From the NCBI RefSeq assembly GCF_019345525.1, contig NZ_JAHKRA010000003.1, forward strand, positions 124,001-188,000: a DNA stretch of 64,000 bases, read 5' to 3'. The notes below the pieces were generated by a model. That model ran no database searches, was not told where the DNA came from, and saw only the letters and a program-made list of their open reading frames with translations. How positions within the stretch are numbered: the first letter of the stretch is position 1; the number at the start of each line of letters is the position of its first letter. This DNA comes from Flavobacterium sp. NKUCC04_CG. GTDB taxonomy: Bacteria > Bacteroidota > Bacteroidia > Flavobacteriales > Flavobacteriaceae. The translations under genes and the position numbers were made by a program. This document shows, piece after piece, positions 9,516-17,844 of the stretch.

Positions 9516-10792
9516 TACTTTTTGGATATCTTTTTTATTTCTTCTTGTACTTGTTGCCCATTTTCCAATTCCCTATTCACAGTTGCATATGGACCTACGA
9601 TAACGATGTCGCCTGCATCAAGACCTGCAATGATTTCAATATTGCGATCGTCTTGAATTCCCGTTTTAATCCATTTAAGCTTTGCAATTCCATTAGACAA
9701 CACAAATACTGCTTCCTGCGGTTTTGTTTTATCTAAGTCCGTTAAAACCGCTTTAGGAGCATCACTTAGACTATCTTGCTCTGCCTTCATGACAATTGCA
9801 CTGATGGGCACGGTATAAATACCTTCTTGCTTGTTGGTAACGATATCAACAGTTGCTGTCATTCCCGGTCTAAAAGGAGAATAATTAGAAGCTTTACCAT
9901 CTAATAAATCTTCGTAGGACTCTTTTAATATTCTTACTTTAACTTTAAAATTGGTCACTTGGTCCGCTGTCAAGGTAGCACTAGCAGAATTAGAGATACT
10001 GGTAACAATTCCCTTAAACTCCTTTTTGAGATAAGCATCCACTTCAATTTTCGCTTCATTACCCACTTTGATTTTGACAATATCGTTTTCATTGACATCC
10101 ACCTCTACCTCCATATTGTTCAAATTTGCAACGCGTAACAGCTCGGTTCCGGCCATTTGTTGCGTTCCCAAAACCCGCTCTCCCAATTCCACATCCAGTC
10201 TTGATATCGTTCCATCCACTGGAGCATAAATCGTTGTTCTATTTAAGTTATCCCTAGACTCTGTTAACGATGCTTGAGTACTTTGAACCGTATAATAGGC
10301 CGCATTTTTACCTGCTAAAGCCATTTCATAAGACGATACGACTTTGTCCCATTCCGCTTTAGAAATAACACCTTTTTCAAACAATGTTTGATTGCGATCG
10401 TAGTTTAATTTCGCCTCCTTCAATTGTGCCTCTGCTTGATTTAATCCGGCCTTACTATTGGACAAGGAAGCAATCATTCTATCTACTCCTGATTCATATA
10501 AATCTGGATTGATACGAACCAACAAATCCCCTTTTTTTACTACTTGTCCCTCTTTGACTGGCAGATCGATAATCTCACCTGATACTTCCGGTGAAATTTT
10601 AACTTCAATTTCCGGTTGAATTTTACCCGTTGCTGACACTATTTCGGTAATACTGCCTTTTTCTAACTTAAGGGTTTCTACCAATTTAACTTGACTCTTA
10701 CTTCCCAACACATCTGTCTTATATAGGACCACGACAGCCAATATAGCCAAAACAACAAGTCCAATCCATATATATTTAGTTCTTTTTTTCAT
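9515..10792 (-). CDS. HlyD/MacA-type efflux periplasmic adaptor
   Basis: Encodes 425 aa. An N-terminal membrane anchor (about residues 8-25) is followed by the biotinyl-lipoyl-like hairpin and beta-barrel of membrane-fusion proteins (VSATGKIQPEIEVKISPEVSG, then VKKGDLLVRINPDLYES), a coiled-coil hairpin (about 95-180) and the return strand (TIYAPVDGTISRLDVELGERV). Such adaptors bridge an inner-membrane pump to a TolC channel. The TolC-like gene is immediately upstream, but no RND or MacB pump gene is present here. The pump must be encoded elsewhere. Confidence 0.9.
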   Translation of the reverse strand: MKKRTKYIWIGLVVLAILAVVVLYKTDVLGSKSQVKLVETLKLEKGSITEIVSATGKIQPEIEVKISPEVSGEIIDLPVKEGQVVKKGDLLVRINPDLYESGVDRMIASLSNSKAGLNQAEAQLKEAKLNYDRNQTLFEKGVISKAEWDKVVSSYEMALAGKNAAYYTVQSTQASLTESRDNLNRTTIYAPVDGTISRLDVELGERVLGTQQMAGTELLRVANLNNMEVEVDVNENDIVKIKVGNEAKIEVDAYLKKEFKGIVTSISNSASATLTADQVTNFKVKVRILKESYEDLLDGKASNYSPFRPGMTATVDIVTNKQEGIYTVPISAIVMKAEQDSLSDAPKAVLTDLDKTKPQEAVFVLSNGIAKLKWIKTGIQDDRNIEIIAGLDAGDIVIVGPYATVNRELENGQQVQEEIKKISKK

Positions 10793-10886
10793 AAGTAGCT
10801 TTATATTTTTTATGGAAATACCGGATTACTGGTCTTCCCTTTACATTCGTTTCTATACCTAATTAATCAATTGATTTTAACAGTTA

Positions 10887-12353
10887 TTAGTTTGTAAAAA
10901 TAGGAATCCCAAAATAGTATTCCAGTATTTTTGTTTTAAAGATGTAATCGTATTTGGTACGAAGCACTTCGGACTGGGCGTTAACTAACAGGGTTTGCAC
11001 TTGATTCAACTCAAAAATATTCATCAAGCCAACTTGATAACGTTCTTTTGCATATTCCAACGATAGATTTCGTGCCTCCAAAGTAATTTTTGCGGCCTCA
11101 TAACTCTTTAATGAACTTTGAGTATCGGTATATGCGGTATAAACGGTTTGCTTTAATTTCAAATCGGTTAAATCCATGTCGTTTTTCACCTGTTGTAAAG
11201 CCACTCTGCTCATTCGAACATTATTTCTAGCACTCCAACCGTTAAAAATAGGAATCGTTATACCTACTCCAAAACTCTGCCCCTTATTACTATCAAACTG
11301 ATCAAATAACGATTCAGGTCCTGAAATAATAGGAAGCATATTGGGTTGTACCACATTTTGACCGGTATTTTCGACCACGCCAATAACACGTGTCGGCGAG
11401 TTGGGATCCAAAGTTTGTCCAACAACCCTATCATTGTAAGCCGCACGAGTTGCAAAACTATAAAACCCCCTGATGCTAGGCAAAAAGACACCTCTCGCAA
11501 TAGCAACTTCTCTTTCAGCTATAGCTACTTTGGTTTGCGCCAAACGTAAATCGACCTGAGTAACTTTGGCTTGCTCTAAGATTTCTTCTGCTGTTTTCAA
11601 CAACACCTCACTAGGCGCTATTTCATAATCCTGATCGATAATATCAAATGATTGAAAGTCCTCAATTTGCAACAATTGAGCCAAGGCTAATCTGGAAATC
11701 AAAAGATTGTTTTCTGCTACTATCACTTTTTGCTGTGAATTAGCAACGGTAGCTTTTATGTCGAGTAAATCACCGGCAGGTACTACACCGGCAGTTACCA
11801 ATTGTTGTGTACGACTTAATTGTTGGTTATCGTAAAGCAACTGAGCCCTATTGGTTAGCTGCAATTCCTTGTTAAAAATAATTTGAAGATAGGCATTGAT
11901 TACATTCAAAGAAATATCTTCCCGCATTTTTTGAGATTGATATTGAGAAGACAACAAACTTAAACGCGATTTTAGCAATTGATTTTGATTCTGCAATCCT
12001 TTAAAAATATCAATACTCACATCCAAACCGGCTGATGTAAATTGAGTGGTTTGATTTTCCAATATTCCCGTGGTAATATTCTGATTCAGACCTAAAGTCC
12101 ACGAGTGATTGGATTGTGCACTCAATGCCGGCAAAAAGTTCCCCCAAGCTGATTGCTTATTAATAAGAGCGCGATCTTGATCTAAGTCGATTTGCTTGAT
12201 ATCAATATTATGTTCTAAGGCATAGGAGATACAATCTTGTAAGCTCCAATTTTTATTTTGAGCGTATGTGTTGCAATTCCCCAAAAGGAACATAAAAAAC
12301 AACAACCCTACAAAAGCAGCTTTAGTATGTTTAACTGTATTTTTAAAATCCAT
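10887..12353 (-). CDS. TolC family outer-membrane efflux protein
   Basis: Encodes 488 aa from the ATG at 12353; the in-frame TTG two codons upstream is less likely. A signal peptide (about residues 1-32, ending NTYAQ) precedes the duplicated TolC helical barrel (WSLQDCISYALEHNIDIKQ at the first repeat; long coiled-coil segments near 170-290 and 400-470). TolC proteins form the trans-periplasmic exit duct of tripartite pumps. It is followed after 94 nt by the adaptor gene and then by tsaB. Confidence 0.9.
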   Translation of the reverse strand: MDFKNTVKHTKAAFVGLLFFMFLLGNCNTYAQNKNWSLQDCISYALEHNIDIKQIDLDQDRALINKQSAWGNFLPALSAQSNHSWTLGLNQNITTGILENQTTQFTSAGLDVSIDIFKGLQNQNQLLKSRLSLLSSQYQSQKMREDISLNVINAYLQIIFNKELQLTNRAQLLYDNQQLSRTQQLVTAGVVPAGDLLDIKATVANSQQKVIVAENNLLISRLALAQLLQIEDFQSFDIIDQDYEIAPSEVLLKTAEEILEQAKVTQVDLRLAQTKVAIAEREVAIARGVFLPSIRGFYSFATRAAYNDRVVGQTLDPNSPTRVIGVVENTGQNVVQPNMLPIISGPESLFDQFDSNKGQSFGVGITIPIFNGWSARNNVRMSRVALQQVKNDMDLTDLKLKQTVYTAYTDTQSSLKSYEAAKITLEARNLSLEYAKERYQVGLMNIFELNQVQTLLVNAQSEVLRTKYDYIFKTKILEYYFGIPIFTN

Positions 12354-12411
12354 ATGCAAGATACATTTTCTTATTTGACGCGAAAAACCGCTTTGCGTTA
12401 CAAGTATTTAA

Positions 12412-12439
12412 TATAAAAAAAAACCGTCTTAGAGACGGC
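12412..12439 (-). terminator. Terminator of the oxidase-assembly gene cluster
   Basis: On the minus strand a CCGTCT/AGACGG hairpin is followed by a run of about nine T. It lies directly after the 81-aa gene. Confidence 0.75.
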
Positions 12440-12442
12440 TAA

Positions 12443-12688
12443 TTATATCGTTTTTTTTTGTTTCTTTTTCTTCACTACTTTGTAAACAAAATATCCGACT
12501 ACACCAACCAACAAATAGGGAAATATCATCAAATAAACAATCCCATCATTGACTGCCGCCGCTTGTACACCGGTTTCTTCGGTTTCCAAAGCTGCTCTAC
12601 ACATGGCACATTGAGCCGATACACTAACCGTAGATAAAATAAAGAATAGAAAAACTAAAATGGCGTTTTTCACAAAGGACGCTTTCAT
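12443..12688 (-). CDS. Small membrane protein with a CAMC motif
   Basis: Encodes 81 aa. It has an N-terminal signal-like helix (residues 1-25), then CAMCRAALE with two cysteines, then a transmembrane helix (about 48-70) and a very basic tail (KKKKQKK). Proteins of this kind are conserved next to SCO and DUF420 genes in Flavobacteria, but no function is assigned that I know of. The exposed CxxC and its position in an oxidase-assembly cluster suggest a role in copper or thiol handling for cytochrome oxidase, as inference. A strong terminator follows. Confidence 0.75.
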   Translation of the reverse strand: MKASFVKNAILVFLFFILSTVSVSAQCAMCRAALETEETGVQAAAVNDGIVYLMIFPYLLVGVVGYFVYKVVKKKKQKKTI

Positions 12689-12768
12689 AAGCTTTTTTTT
12701 TATGGTCTTACTATATACCGTTCTAGATTAAAAACAGGAACAGCTGTATAAGGTTTATAATTTACTGT

Positions 12769-13296
12769 TTAATAAACATAATATGGAGAGATCATCAGAT
12801 ACACCACAACGCCAGTAACAGCTACGTATAGCCATAACGGAAAAGCATATCTCGCTATTTTTTTGTGCAAATCAAACTTGCCCAAAACAGCTCTTACATA
12901 AGTCACCAACACGATTGGAATAATAATAACCGACAGTATGATATGACTGATTAAGATAATAAAATACACGTTTTTCATGATGCCCTCACCCCCATAAGAA
13001 GTTGAATTGGAAGTCATGTGATAAGCGACATACATTCCCAAAAACAATACGGAACACAAGATACAAACCTTCATTAAATTTTCATGAAGTTTTCTATTGC
13101 CATTTTTAACAGCGATAACAGCCGCTATAAGCAATACCGCAGTAATACCATTGATGGTGGCATAAATAGGAGGTAAAAACGACAAGGGCTCTACATTGGG
13201 AATCTTAACTCCAAACAAAATAACAACTACTATAGGAATCACTATAGACAGTATGATGATCCAGGTATTATACCTTTTTTCTAATGTTTTATCCAT
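12769..13296 (-). CDS. DUF420 membrane protein
   Basis: Encodes 175 aa with five hydrophobic helices and conserved histidines (KLHENLM, AYHMTS, SHIILS, LHKKIARYAFPLWLYVAVTGVVVYLM). This matches the DUF420 family, whose members accompany cytochrome oxidase genes and are thought to take part in oxidase assembly. Its ATG overlaps the TAA of the SCO gene by 1 nt, indicating coupled translation. Confidence 0.88.
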   Translation of the reverse strand: MDKTLEKRYNTWIIILSIVIPIVVVILFGVKIPNVEPLSFLPPIYATINGITAVLLIAAVIAVKNGNRKLHENLMKVCILCSVLFLGMYVAYHMTSNSTSYGGEGIMKNVYFIILISHIILSVIIIPIVLVTYVRAVLGKFDLHKKIARYAFPLWLYVAVTGVVVYLMISPYYVY

Positions 13297-13919
13297 TACT
13301 CTTCTAATAACAATTTAATATCTTCTTTTATCATTTTCACACCGGTGTCGTCAGTGCCATCGTAATACAAAATCGGGTTTCCAAATTCATCTTTTCTACA
13401 ACGGATATTGCCTTCTTTATCAATTAAAGCAAATAAACCGGAGTGTTCAAATCCGCCAGGAACATTTTCATTAGCAGCTGCATACAAATTAAACTTTTTA
13501 GACAAGCTAAAGATATAATCGGCATCACCGGTTAACAAATGCCAGAAGGGCAACTTTACCCCTAACTCTTCTGCGTGCGCTTTTAAAGCTGCAGGTGTAT
13601 CGTTGGTAGGATCAATTGTAATCGACGCCACACCAAATTTGAGGTTGCCGTAAAATTCTTTCTGAATTTTAAGCATATTTTGATTCATGATAGGGCAGAT
13701 TGTTGGACACTTTGCGAAAAAGAATTCCAACACATAAACCTTTCCCTCATAATCTTTATTAGTTATGATTTTCTCATTTTGATCGGTTAGTTTAAACTCT
13801 GGCGCAGGTCCAATAACGCTTAAGTCTGCTTTTTCAAATTTTGCCACTATTTTGGGAACCGCCCAAATTCCAAAAATCAAGATGATAAACGAAATTCCGA
13901 TATATGATTTATTTTTCAT
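13296..13919 (-). CDS. SCO family copper chaperone
   Basis: Encodes 207 aa with one N-terminal membrane anchor and a thioredoxin-fold SCO1/SenC domain. The copper ligands are visible: Cys71 and Cys75 in KCPTICP and His159 in GGFEHSG. SCO proteins deliver copper or electrons for CuA-site assembly of oxidase subunit II, here encoded by cox2 at 33485-34666. It lies between the cysteine-less SCO-like gene and the DUF420 gene in one transcription unit. Confidence 0.93.
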   Translation of the reverse strand: MKNKSYIGISFIILIFGIWAVPKIVAKFEKADLSVIGPAPEFKLTDQNEKIITNKDYEGKVYVLEFFFAKCPTICPIMNQNMLKIQKEFYGNLKFGVASITIDPTNDTPAALKAHAEELGVKLPFWHLLTGDADYIFSLSKKFNLYAAANENVPGGFEHSGLFALIDKEGNIRCRKDEFGNPILYYDGTDDTGVKMIKEDIKLLLEE

Positions 13920-13931
13920 GAGTAACTTTTA

Positions 13932-14594
13932 TTATTTATTAGAATCGCTAACAATTTTATTATACTTCTTAAGAGCAAGTCGGTATTCCGCAAGAATGAC
14001 CTTCATATCATCCATCATTTCATTGTGTAATTCAGCCGCAGAAATGGTATTATAACCTTCTTTATACTCTTCAACTCCCTTTTTATCTTTTCCTTTTCTA
14101 CCGCGAAGATTACGTTCTTTATCCAAGATATATACATTAGGAGTTCCTAAGTTTTGATCAAGCTGCCCTTGCATTTTAAACGAGTCGTAGAATTCTTGAA
14201 TTTGCTCCGGTTCTAAAAACACATAATCCCATTTTTCTAAATCTGAAATGGGTTCCAATTCTTCACGAACTCTTTTCACTTCTTCTTCCGTGCCAATAGG
14301 CGCCACAAAAACAACTTGAAAATCGTTAAAATCTCTATAGCGTTTGTATATCTTTTGATCTAGGTTAAAAGCATTTCCACGGTCTCTAAACATATCCCTT
14401 CCAGGAAAACCAATCACCGTAATTTTATCTTTTAAAACAATAGGTTTCCCCGACCAGGTTTTACCTTCAGGTAATTCGTTGACCTTTTCTGTTAGGGTGG
14501 GTAGTTTTGCAAATTGGTTAACACCTGTTGCAAAAAAGAGATATGCACAAATTGGCATAATAAACAAAACTATAAGTATAGCGTACTTTTTCAT
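13932..14594 (-). CDS. Cysteine-less SCO/thioredoxin-like membrane protein
   Basis: Encodes 220 aa from the ATG at 14594, which gives a typical membrane anchor (MKKYAILIVLFIMPICAYLF). A start 21 codons further up would put charged residues before the anchor. The soluble part looks like a thioredoxin/SCO fold (ITVIGFPGRDM, FQVVFVAPIGTEEE, TPNVYILDKERNLRGR). Where SCO has CxxxC this protein has none, and it has no cysteine outside the membrane helix. It lies 12 nt upstream of the true SCO gene. It is probably a structural or regulatory paralogue in oxidase assembly, as inference. Confidence 0.75.
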   Translation of the reverse strand: MKKYAILIVLFIMPICAYLFFATGVNQFAKLPTLTEKVNELPEGKTWSGKPIVLKDKITVIGFPGRDMFRDRGNAFNLDQKIYKRYRDFNDFQVVFVAPIGTEEEVKRVREELEPISDLEKWDYVFLEPEQIQEFYDSFKMQGQLDQNLGTPNVYILDKERNLRGRKGKDKKGVEEYKEGYNTISAAELHNEMMDDMKVILAEYRLALKKYNKIVSDSNK

Positions 14595-14708
14595 ATGTAA
14601 ATAATATTTTCGCACTAAGGCCCTAGAATGCCGTATAAGCATTCCCCCGGTATCCATTACAACAAATACCTTTTTCTGGACACTATGCTAAGACGATAGC
14701 GCACGCTC

Positions 14709-14738
14709 CAAAGATACAACGCAAATGTTAAACCTCAA
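14709..14738 (-). promoter_or_regulatory. Promoter of the SCO/DUF420 operon
   Basis: On the minus strand TTG (14738-14736) is followed after 19 nt by TATCTTTG (14716-14709), matching the flavobacterial TTG-N19-TAnnTTTG layout. It lies about 115 nt upstream of the ATG at 14594. Confidence 0.55.
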
Positions 14739-14809
14739 TATAAATAGTTCAATAGTAAGTCCGCTTTTAAGCAACGAAACCGACAATTAACAAACTATAC
14801 AAAAATAAA

Positions 14810-14835
14810 AAAAGGCGATTAATAAATCGCCTTTT
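14810..14835 (-). terminator. Terminator of the cytochrome oxidase III/IV operon
   Basis: A perfect 11-bp stem (AAAAGGCGATT with AATCGCCTTTT) with a 4-nt loop is followed on the minus strand by a T-rich tract. It lies just after the subunit IV gene. Confidence 0.8.
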
Positions 14836-14852
14836 AAATACTTAATATGTTA

Positions 14853-15215
14853 TTAAAATATCCACTTGTAAATGGAGTTATGATTGAATACATCATATAT
14901 ATATGCACCTTCAACCAATAGCAAGGTAACTAAATAAGCAATTAAAAATGCTAGTATCCCTACAACGGACCATCTCAATGCTGCGGTCTCACCTTCTAAG
15001 TGCATGAACGCCCACATGATATAATAAGCTTTCCAAAGTGTCAATAAGATAAAAATCCAGTTTAATAAACTTAAATGAACCAGATGTGTAAAGTGTAAAA
15101 CGTCTGGTTTAAAAATACCAAAAATCACCTCTACTATAGTAATCAAAGAAAGAATTACGAATACTTTCCAGATTCTCTTTGTATTTGAATGATGTGCTGT
15201 AGCTGTTGATGCCAT
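14853..15215 (-). CDS. Cytochrome c oxidase subunit IV family protein
   Basis: Encodes 120 aa with three hydrophobic helices (about residues 13-33, 45-68 and 78-103). It has the small-subunit pattern of prokaryotic cytochrome oxidase subunit IV (WKAYYIMWAFMHLEGE). It is the last gene of the ctaB-cox3-cox3-cox4 block and precedes a strong terminator. It would stabilise the aa3-type oxidase whose catalytic subunits are encoded at 31643-34666. Confidence 0.85.
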   Translation of the reverse strand: MASTATAHHSNTKRIWKVFVILSLITIVEVIFGIFKPDVLHFTHLVHLSLLNWIFILLTLWKAYYIMWAFMHLEGETAALRWSVVGILAFLIAYLVTLLLVEGAYIYDVFNHNSIYKWIF

Positions 15216-15234
15216 TTTCTTAAATTTTAAAAAA

Positions 15235-16215
15235 TTAAACTAAGTAGAAGAAAGTAAATACGAATACCCACACTAAATCTACAAAGTGCCAGTACAAACC
15301 TCCTTTTTCAACCATTTCGTAAGACCTTCTTTTTTCATAAGTTCCCAATAATACGTTGAAGAAAATCACTATATTAATCAATACTCCTGTAAAAACGTGG
15401 AATCCATGGAATCCAGTAATAAAGAAAAAGAAATCAGCAAATACTTTATGACCGTATTCGTTGTGTTTAAGGTTTGCACCTTCTACAACCATAACCGCAT
15501 CATTCAAGCTTTTTTCCGAAGCTTCTCTTGACAATATTATTTTGTGTTTTGTCTCGTCCACAAATTGCGTTCTGATACGCACTGTAGGATTAGCTTCAAA
15601 ACCAGCTTTTACCTCTTCCAAAGAATAAGTAGGAACCGTAGAGCCACTTATAAACCAAGCTCCCGTATTTCTTTCTTTTTGCACTCTTTCTTTATCAGCA
15701 GAAGGAATAGCGAAATCTGCCAAGGCAATTTGCTTACCGTCTTCACCAACGAATTGTAAAATAGATCCTCCTCGGGTTTCCACCGCTCCGTAAGATCCGT
15801 TAATAAAGTTTTTCCATTCCCAAGCTTGAGATCCTAAGAAGATAAATCCTCCAATAATCGTCAAAAACATGTAAAAGGCTACTTTACTCTTTTTAAGTTG
15901 ATGTCCTGCATCTACGGCCAAAACCATAGTAACTGAAGAGAAAATCAAAATAAAAGTCATCAATGCCACATAGTACATTGGCGCATTTACTCCGTGTAAA
16001 AATGGAAAGTGATTAAACACCTCATCGGCAATTGGCCAAGAGTCCATAAATTTAAATCTCGAAAAACCGTAGGCAGCAAGGAATCCTGCAAATGTTAATG
16101 AATCAGACAATATGAAATACCACATCATCATTTTTCCATAGCTTACACCAAGAGGCTCATTTCCGCCGCCCCAAATTTTTTCCTTAGTAGCTGCTGTAGT
16201 AACTGTCGCTCCCAT
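15235..16215 (-). CDS. Cytochrome c oxidase subunit III with a large soluble insertion
   Basis: Encodes 326 aa. The seven-helix subunit III core is split: residues about 1-135 hold the first helices (WYFILSDSLTFAGFLAAYGF) and about 255-326 the last (FFITGFHGFHVFTG, WHFVDLVWVFVFTFFYLV). Between them is a hydrophilic insertion of roughly 110 residues (about 145-250). The insertion would face the periplasm or cytoplasm as an extra domain. It follows a second, shorter subunit III gene by 43 nt. Confidence 0.88.
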   Translation of the reverse strand: MGATVTTAATKEKIWGGGNEPLGVSYGKMMMWYFILSDSLTFAGFLAAYGFSRFKFMDSWPIADEVFNHFPFLHGVNAPMYYVALMTFILIFSSVTMVLAVDAGHQLKKSKVAFYMFLTIIGGFIFLGSQAWEWKNFINGSYGAVETRGGSILQFVGEDGKQIALADFAIPSADKERVQKERNTGAWFISGSTVPTYSLEEVKAGFEANPTVRIRTQFVDETKHKIILSREASEKSLNDAVMVVEGANLKHNEYGHKVFADFFFFITGFHGFHVFTGVLINIVIFFNVLLGTYEKRRSYEMVEKGGLYWHFVDLVWVFVFTFFYLV

Positions 16216-16258
16216 ATAAAGTTGTTAGTTAAAAAGTTCCCAAATTTAAGTCTTTTTT

Positions 16259-16840
16259 CTATTTATAGAAAGTAAAAAACAAAAACAAATAAATCCAAAT
16301 CAAATCTAAAAAATGCCAAAACATCCCACATAACTCTATTCCAAGAGTTTGACCCGAATTATACTTTTGTTTAAAATGATTATAAATTACAATTACTAGC
16401 GATATCAAACCACCAAATAGGTGGGCAAGATGCGCAATCACTACAACATACAAAAATGAGGTTGTAATGGTACTTTCACTACCCGTAAAAAAATAACCGG
16501 ATTCTATAACTTGTCCAAATCCTTTGAACTGCAAAAAAACGAATAATAAACCTAATACCAAAGTAGAAATCAAGTAAATTGTTGTCTTCTTACGATCATC
16601 CACCTTAATAGCCCTCTGAGCCATTGTAATTGTACCACTACTTAGCACGATTGCTATAGTACTGTATAAAAAAGCTACCGGCAGATCAAAGTCTGTCAAC
16701 CAATCTGGTCTTGACTTACTGATAACATAAGCACTAGTAAGTCCTGCAAAGACCATAATAATACTCCCCATAGCAAAAAGCAACATCACTTTGAGCGCTT
16801 TGCCTTTTTTCTCTACTTGTTCTTCAATACTTACATCCAT
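16259..16840 (-). CDS. Cytochrome c oxidase subunit III (short paralogue)
   Basis: Encodes 193 aa with five hydrophobic helices and the subunit III ending (ELCGMFWHFLDLIWIYLFLFF). It starts 2 nt after the stop of ctaB, so it is cotranslated with heme o synthase. Two subunit III-type genes side by side are typical of Flavobacteria; which one enters the oxidase, or whether both do, cannot be told from the sequence. Confidence 0.88.
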   Translation of the reverse strand: MDVSIEEQVEKKGKALKVMLLFAMGSIIMVFAGLTSAYVISKSRPDWLTDFDLPVAFLYSTIAIVLSSGTITMAQRAIKVDDRKKTTIYLISTLVLGLLFVFLQFKGFGQVIESGYFFTGSESTITTSFLYVVVIAHLAHLFGGLISLVIVIYNHFKQKYNSGQTLGIELCGMFWHFLDLIWIYLFLFFTFYK

Positions 16841-16842
16841 AA

Positions 16843-17751
16843 TTATCGCAAAAATTTATCTAATATATATATAATCTGAATCAACGAGATATAAGAAACA
16901 CTGACCAACATGAGTGATCGCGCTGCTTTCTCTGTTCGAGTTCTATATAACTGTATTGCTGCGTAGAGCATCCACAAACCAGCTAAAAATACCAGTACAG
17001 CCGAAACTGGAGACAAAAACAATCGTCCCGTCAATCCCGTTGCTGGAAATATCGAAATAACAATTAACCAAACGGTATATAATATAATTTGCAAGGCTGT
17101 TTTTTTATCGCGTTTTCCAGTCGGAAGCATCGAAAACCCACCTCTTTTATAATCGTCATATAAAAACCATCCTATAGCCCAGAAATGCGGGAATTGCCAA
17201 AAAAACTGAATTAAAAACAGCGTTCCTGCCTCTATTCCAAAATTATTTGTGGCCGCAACCCAACCCAACATAAAGGGGATAGCACCTGGAAAAGCTCCAA
17301 CAAAAACCGACAAGGGAGTAATGGTTTTTAAAGGGGTATAAATACTGGTATATAGAAAAATAGAAATTGCACCAAACATGGCTGTTTTCGGACTCACCAC
17401 ATATAAAATCACAATCCCTATAATCGTCAAAGCTACTGCCAATACAAAAGCAGCCGAAGGCTTCACACGTCCTGCTGCAATCGGTCTATTTTGAGTACGC
17501 TTCATCTTAGCGTCTAAATCTTTTTCTATAATCTGATTATAGACATTGGAAGCACCAACCATACAATAGCCACCAACAGCCAACATAGCTAAGGTCCATA
17601 AATTGACTTCACGCCAATCTAATACCGCTAAAAAATAGCCCGCAATAGTAGAAAAAACGACACTAATAGCCAAACCGGCCTTGGTCATTTCTTTAAATTC
17701 CTTAAATATAGATGTCTTGGTATCTTGTGGTGTGTTCAAAGCAGTTTTCAT
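16843..17751 (-). CDS. ctaB: Heme o synthase (protoheme IX farnesyltransferase)
   Basis: Encodes 302 aa from the ATG at 17751. A longer start at 17784 would place the TATATTTG promoter inside the coding region and is rejected. This is a UbiA-fold membrane prenyltransferase: the first Asp-rich region is NVYNQIIEKDLDAKMKRTQ, followed by RPIAAGRV. It farnesylates heme b to heme o on the way to heme a for the oxidase. Nine or so hydrophobic helices are visible. It is the first gene of the operon ending at the 14810 terminator. Confidence 0.93.
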   Translation of the reverse strand: MKTALNTPQDTKTSIFKEFKEMTKAGLAISVVFSTIAGYFLAVLDWREVNLWTLAMLAVGGYCMVGASNVYNQIIEKDLDAKMKRTQNRPIAAGRVKPSAAFVLAVALTIIGIVILYVVSPKTAMFGAISIFLYTSIYTPLKTITPLSVFVGAFPGAIPFMLGWVAATNNFGIEAGTLFLIQFFWQFPHFWAIGWFLYDDYKRGGFSMLPTGKRDKKTALQIILYTVWLIVISIFPATGLTGRLFLSPVSAVLVFLAGLWMLYAAIQLYRTRTEKAARSLMLVSVSYISLIQIIYILDKFLR

Positions 17752-17770
17752 TTCAAATAAAAAGGGTCTG

Positions 17771-17778
17771 CAAATATA
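17771..17778 (-). promoter_or_regulatory. -7 promoter element of the ctaB-cox operon
   Basis: TATATTTG on the minus strand, 19 nt upstream of the chosen ATG at 17751. It decides the start of ctaB. Confidence 0.5.
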
Positions 17779-17844
17779 CTCCAATTTTTAAAATAACTTC
17801 TAAAAACTGCGGTAGTTACTGTTAATCTTTATTTAAGTTTGGAT

